Shown piece by piece: positions 4,018 through 6,385 of a DNA stretch of 6,385 nucleotides. Both the position numbers and the translations under genes were made by a program. This stretch comes from an uncultured Azospirillum sp. (GTDB lineage Bacteria > Pseudomonadota > Alphaproteobacteria > RF32 > CAG-239), in contig CAMHFM010000045.1 in NCBI GenBank assembly GCA_946184595.1, forward strand, positions 1 through 6,385, given 5' to 3'. Each line of letters begins with the position of its first letter. Position 1 is the stretch's first letter. Under the pieces are notes generated by a model that was not told the DNA's origin, searched no databases, and was given only the letters and a program-made list of their open reading frames with translations.

Positions 4018-6196
4018 AAGCGGCTTGCTTTTGTTGTGCGAGTTCTTCTAAAACTTCTTTCTTCAGCGTTACATTATCCGCTTTACCTGTTGCAAATACA
4101 GGTAAATGATCTCTGAACATAATAAGACGCGGTAAGAACAACTCAGACATGCCGTTATTTTTGATGTAGTTTAATAAAACATCTTGTTGAACGTTTCTGT
4201 TGTTGGTTACTAAGACAATCTGCTCACCTTTACTCTCGTGCGGAACAGAAACAACACCATATTCAAAACTCGGTCCCATCCACTCATAAGCTTTGCGAAC
4301 CATTTCATCAACAGCATTGAGGGAAACCATTTCACCACCAATCTTAGCAAAACGTTTGATACGATCTTTAATATATAAGAATCCGATTTCATCAATTTCG
4401 ACCACATCGCCAGTGTGATACCAACCGTCTTCTAACGGGACTAAGACTCCCGGATTATCCGGCATAATATAACCAAGCATAATGTTCGGTCCTTTAATGA
4501 CTAACTCACCACCTTTGGCTATGCCGTCAATCGGCTCAATACGATACTGAATAGCCGGCAACAACTTACCAATTGAACCGAATCGGTTGAAGATAAGGTT
4601 ATTAGCGGCAATAACCGGTGAACATTCTGTCGAACCATATCCCTCTAAAACGCGGATACCTAATCTTTCCATCCAGATATCACGGGTATCCGGTTTAATG
4701 GCTTCTGCACCGCCAAACATAAAGCGAACGTTGTGGAAGTCAAACGGGTGTGCAATTTTAGCATAACCACGGAAGAATGTATCCGTTCCGAACATAACTG
4801 TTGCCCCTATTTCATACACAATCTCAGCAACAACACGATAATGCAACGGAGATGGATATAAGAATAATTTAGCCCCTTCTAATAACGGGAACAACGTACC
4901 AACAGTTAAACCAAAACTATGGAACATCGGCAATGCATTGAAAACCGTATCTGTCGTATTAATGGTTTCAATCGCGGAAATCTGCTTAATATTAGAAATA
5001 ATATTTGCATGACTCAAAACAACGGCTTTCGGGGCGCCCTCAGAACCTGAAGTAAACAAAATACAAGCTTTTCTGCTGCCACCATCACGATGCGGAACAC
5101 GTTTGATTTTATAACGCAAAAAGGCATTTATTTTGCTCCACAAACCGATTTGTTTTGCCAGCGACTCTAGATAAACAATGTTATATCCGGCTGACTTCAA
5201 AACATCAATTGCTCCTTCTAACTTGGCGGTTTTGATAAATGTCAGAGATGTGATAATCATCTTAACTTGTGCCGTATTGCACATAGAGGCAATGTTTTTC
5301 GCACCAACAGAAAAATTTAACATCACCGGAATACGATCGTAAGCAGATAAACCGAAAAACGTACATATTGCCGCAATTGAATTCGGTAACATCATAGCAA
5401 CATGCTCTCCACGACGCGTACGCTTTTTGAAATATTTTCCTAAAACATAACACTTAATAATGATATCTTTATATGAATTCGGGACACGTTGAATATCTTC
5501 AACAAAAGACGGACGGAAAATAATATTCTTCTTAGAATGGACTTTAGCCGTCTTCATTAATTGTGCGAACAATGAAATGTTTGGATTATAATTAACCTCA
5601 AAATGCATCTCACGCAGAATCAGATAAACCTCGTTGCTGATGTGGTCACGTTGACGACGTAATTCATCTTTCAACTTAAAACTGCGCGGCTTGCCAACTG
5701 TAATCAAAACTTTAGGTAGCGGACGATGCGGTAATTTTCCTTTAGTCTTAGAAAAGAATCCGTATTGCGGACCATTAATCCAAATCGGAATAATCGGAGA
5801 TTTTGATTTATCGGCAACCAAGCCCGGCGCTTCGTAAATCTTCATCAAACTGCCGTTTTCTGTGATACGTCCTTCTGCAAAAATAACGCATAAGCGCCCT
5901 TCGCTCACTTTTGATATTAAATTCTTGATGTCGCCCGGCTCAATCGGATTAAATAAAATAACATCCCCCGTCTTCATCAAAAAACGAATCAATTTATTAC
6001 GATATAAGTGGCCGTTTAAGGCAAAAATAGGATTTCCCGGAAGAAATGCAAACAGCAAAACAGGATCAAGATATGATACGTGGTTGGAAACATATACCCC
6101 GCGACCCGGAATTTTCTTTTCTTTAAACTGAAGACGAAAACGAACCTTAAAAAGCCTGAAAACGCAACGCAGGCAAAAACGAACGAAATTTTGCAA
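4016..6196 (-). CDS. aas: Bifunctional 2-acylglycerophosphoethanolamine acyltransferase / acyl-ACP synthetase
   Basis: Aas re-acylates lysophosphatidylethanolamine at the inner membrane, using fatty acid that its second domain activates with ATP and loads on bound acyl carrier protein. The 726 aa match E. coli Aas (719) in length and domain order. The N-terminal PlsC-type acyltransferase (about 1-200) has the HX4D motif NHVSYLD (His39, Asp44) and AEGRIT at 107-112, where the family usually has PEGR. The AMP-forming ligase domain (about 225-726) has the P-loop FTSGSEGAPK (381-390), PMFHSFGLTVG (423-433), the Aas-typical YPSPLHYR (447-454), GYGSTE (519-524), WYHTGD (592-597) and the C-terminal catalytic lysine in ATGKAD (Lys705). 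The start is TTG at 6196, supported by AGGGAG 7 nt upstream; no ATG is available nearby. It is a single-gene unit. The lysophospholipid flippase LplT, often adjacent or fused, is not present in the window. Confidence 0.93.
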   Translation of the reverse strand: MQNFVRFCLRCVFRLFKVRFRLQFKEKKIPGRGVYVSNHVSYLDPVLLFAFLPGNPIFALNGHLYRNKLIRFLMKTGDVILFNPIEPGDIKNLISKVSEGRLCVIFAEGRITENGSLMKIYEAPGLVADKSKSPIIPIWINGPQYGFFSKTKGKLPHRPLPKVLITVGKPRSFKLKDELRRQRDHISNEVYLILREMHFEVNYNPNISLFAQLMKTAKVHSKKNIIFRPSFVEDIQRVPNSYKDIIIKCYVLGKYFKKRTRRGEHVAMMLPNSIAAICTFFGLSAYDRIPVMLNFSVGAKNIASMCNTAQVKMIITSLTFIKTAKLEGAIDVLKSAGYNIVYLESLAKQIGLWSKINAFLRYKIKRVPHRDGGSRKACILFTSGSEGAPKAVVLSHANIISNIKQISAIETINTTDTVFNALPMFHSFGLTVGTLFPLLEGAKLFLYPSPLHYRVVAEIVYEIGATVMFGTDTFFRGYAKIAHPFDFHNVRFMFGGAEAIKPDTRDIWMERLGIRVLEGYGSTECSPVIAANNLIFNRFGSIGKLLPAIQYRIEPIDGIAKGGELVIKGPNIMLGYIMPDNPGVLVPLEDGWYHTGDVVEIDEIGFLYIKDRIKRFAKIGGEMVSLNAVDEMVRKAYEWMGPSFEYGVVSVPHESKGEQIVLVTNNRNVQQDVLLNYIKNNGMSELFLPRLIMFRDHLPVFATGKADNVTLKKEVLEELAQQKQAA

Positions 6197-6203
6197 ATAT
6201 GCT

Positions 6204-6209
6204 CTCCCT
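6204..6209 (-). promoter_or_regulatory. Ribosome binding site supporting the TTG start of aas
   Basis: AGGGAG on the minus strand lies 7 nt before TTG at 6196. This is optimal spacing and the best Shine-Dalgarno around the gene start. It supports a non-ATG start rather than a truncated gene. Confidence 0.65.
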
Positions 6210-6227
6210 AGAATTAAACTTGCACAT

Positions 6228-6256
6228 ATTTAAATCAAAAAAAAAGTTTTTGTAAA
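6228..6256 (-). promoter_or_regulatory. Candidate aas promoter
   Basis: On the minus strand TTTACA (6256-6251, five of six matches) and TTAAAT (6233-6228, four of six) are 17 bp apart. The spacer holds a run of nine Ts. The expected transcript start is close to 6221, with a short leader. The -10 is weak and the surrounding DNA is so AT-rich that chance matches are likely. Confidence 0.4.
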
Positions 6257-6385
6257 GTCTTTAATAACTCACAAGTTCAAAAGATATCTATCCGTTTGTT
6301 TTTTAATATAAAAAATTTCCATTATTCTATGACTTTTTACATATATATTGATTTTTACAATGAATTTATATATAAGTTTGGTGTT
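6257..6385. other. AT-rich intergenic stretch at the right edge, no gene recognised
   Basis: It contains alternating TA tracts (around 6342-6349 and 6366-6374) and homopolymer runs. A minus-strand frame is open from the edge for roughly 39 codons to a TGA, but its composition (Ile, Lys, Tyr, Asn) is what random AT-rich DNA would encode, and it has no recognisable motif. I see no terminator for a gene beyond the edge. Confidence 0.5.

Noticed and set aside
4210..5453. Two minus-strand ORFs of 63-65 codons inside aas in another frame
   Set aside because: They overlap an intact aas reading frame with all motifs in order; no sign of a frameshift or separate gene.
6269..6385. Minus-strand frame open from the right edge to a TGA
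   Set aside because: The composition is that of random AT-rich DNA, with no motif and no clear start; it cannot be told from chance.

Overview
The window is AT-rich chromosomal DNA that looks like an uncultured or host-associated alphaproteobacterium. Three things suggest this: a sigma-32 (RpoH) whose core reads like the alphaproteobacterial form, a small Gly-zipper outer-membrane lipoprotein of the SlyB / rickettsial 17 kDa antigen type, and near-consensus sigma-70 promoters in AT-rich spacers. The lineage is inferred from remembered family features, not from a search. I see no mobile element, CRISPR array, rRNA or tRNA.

Layout. Minus strand, right half to left edge: asnS (asparaginyl-tRNA synthetase, 1876-3264) is followed after 15 bp by a gene for an unrecognised exported protein (1345-1860). 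A 107-bp gap with its own promoter comes next, then rpoH (338-1237). One base after the rpoH stop lies a 50-codon ORF (184-336), which overlaps the start of prmC (release-factor glutamine methyltransferase) by 17 nt. prmC runs off the left edge. Plus strand: a slyB-like lipoprotein gene (3413-3871) diverges from asnS, with the two -35 boxes almost touching. Minus strand at the right: a full-length two-domain aas gene (4016-6196) converges on the lipoprotein gene. A strong terminator for each strand lies between them. About 190 bp of very AT-rich, apparently non-coding DNA precedes aas.

How the genes fit together. Most of the content is housekeeping. asnS charges tRNA-Asn and prmC methylates release factors, so both serve translation. 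RpoH directs heat-shock transcription. The SlyB-like lipoprotein and Aas (lysophospholipid re-acylation) both concern the cell envelope. The least ordinary points are the rpoH / 50-codon ORF / prmC arrangement, a faint uS15-like pattern in that small ORF, an rpoH promoter whose sequence could suit both sigma-70 and RpoH, a possible leader structure on the rpoH mRNA, and an AsnRS in what seems to be an alphaproteobacterium. I did not find convincing evidence of a wholly new multi-gene system.
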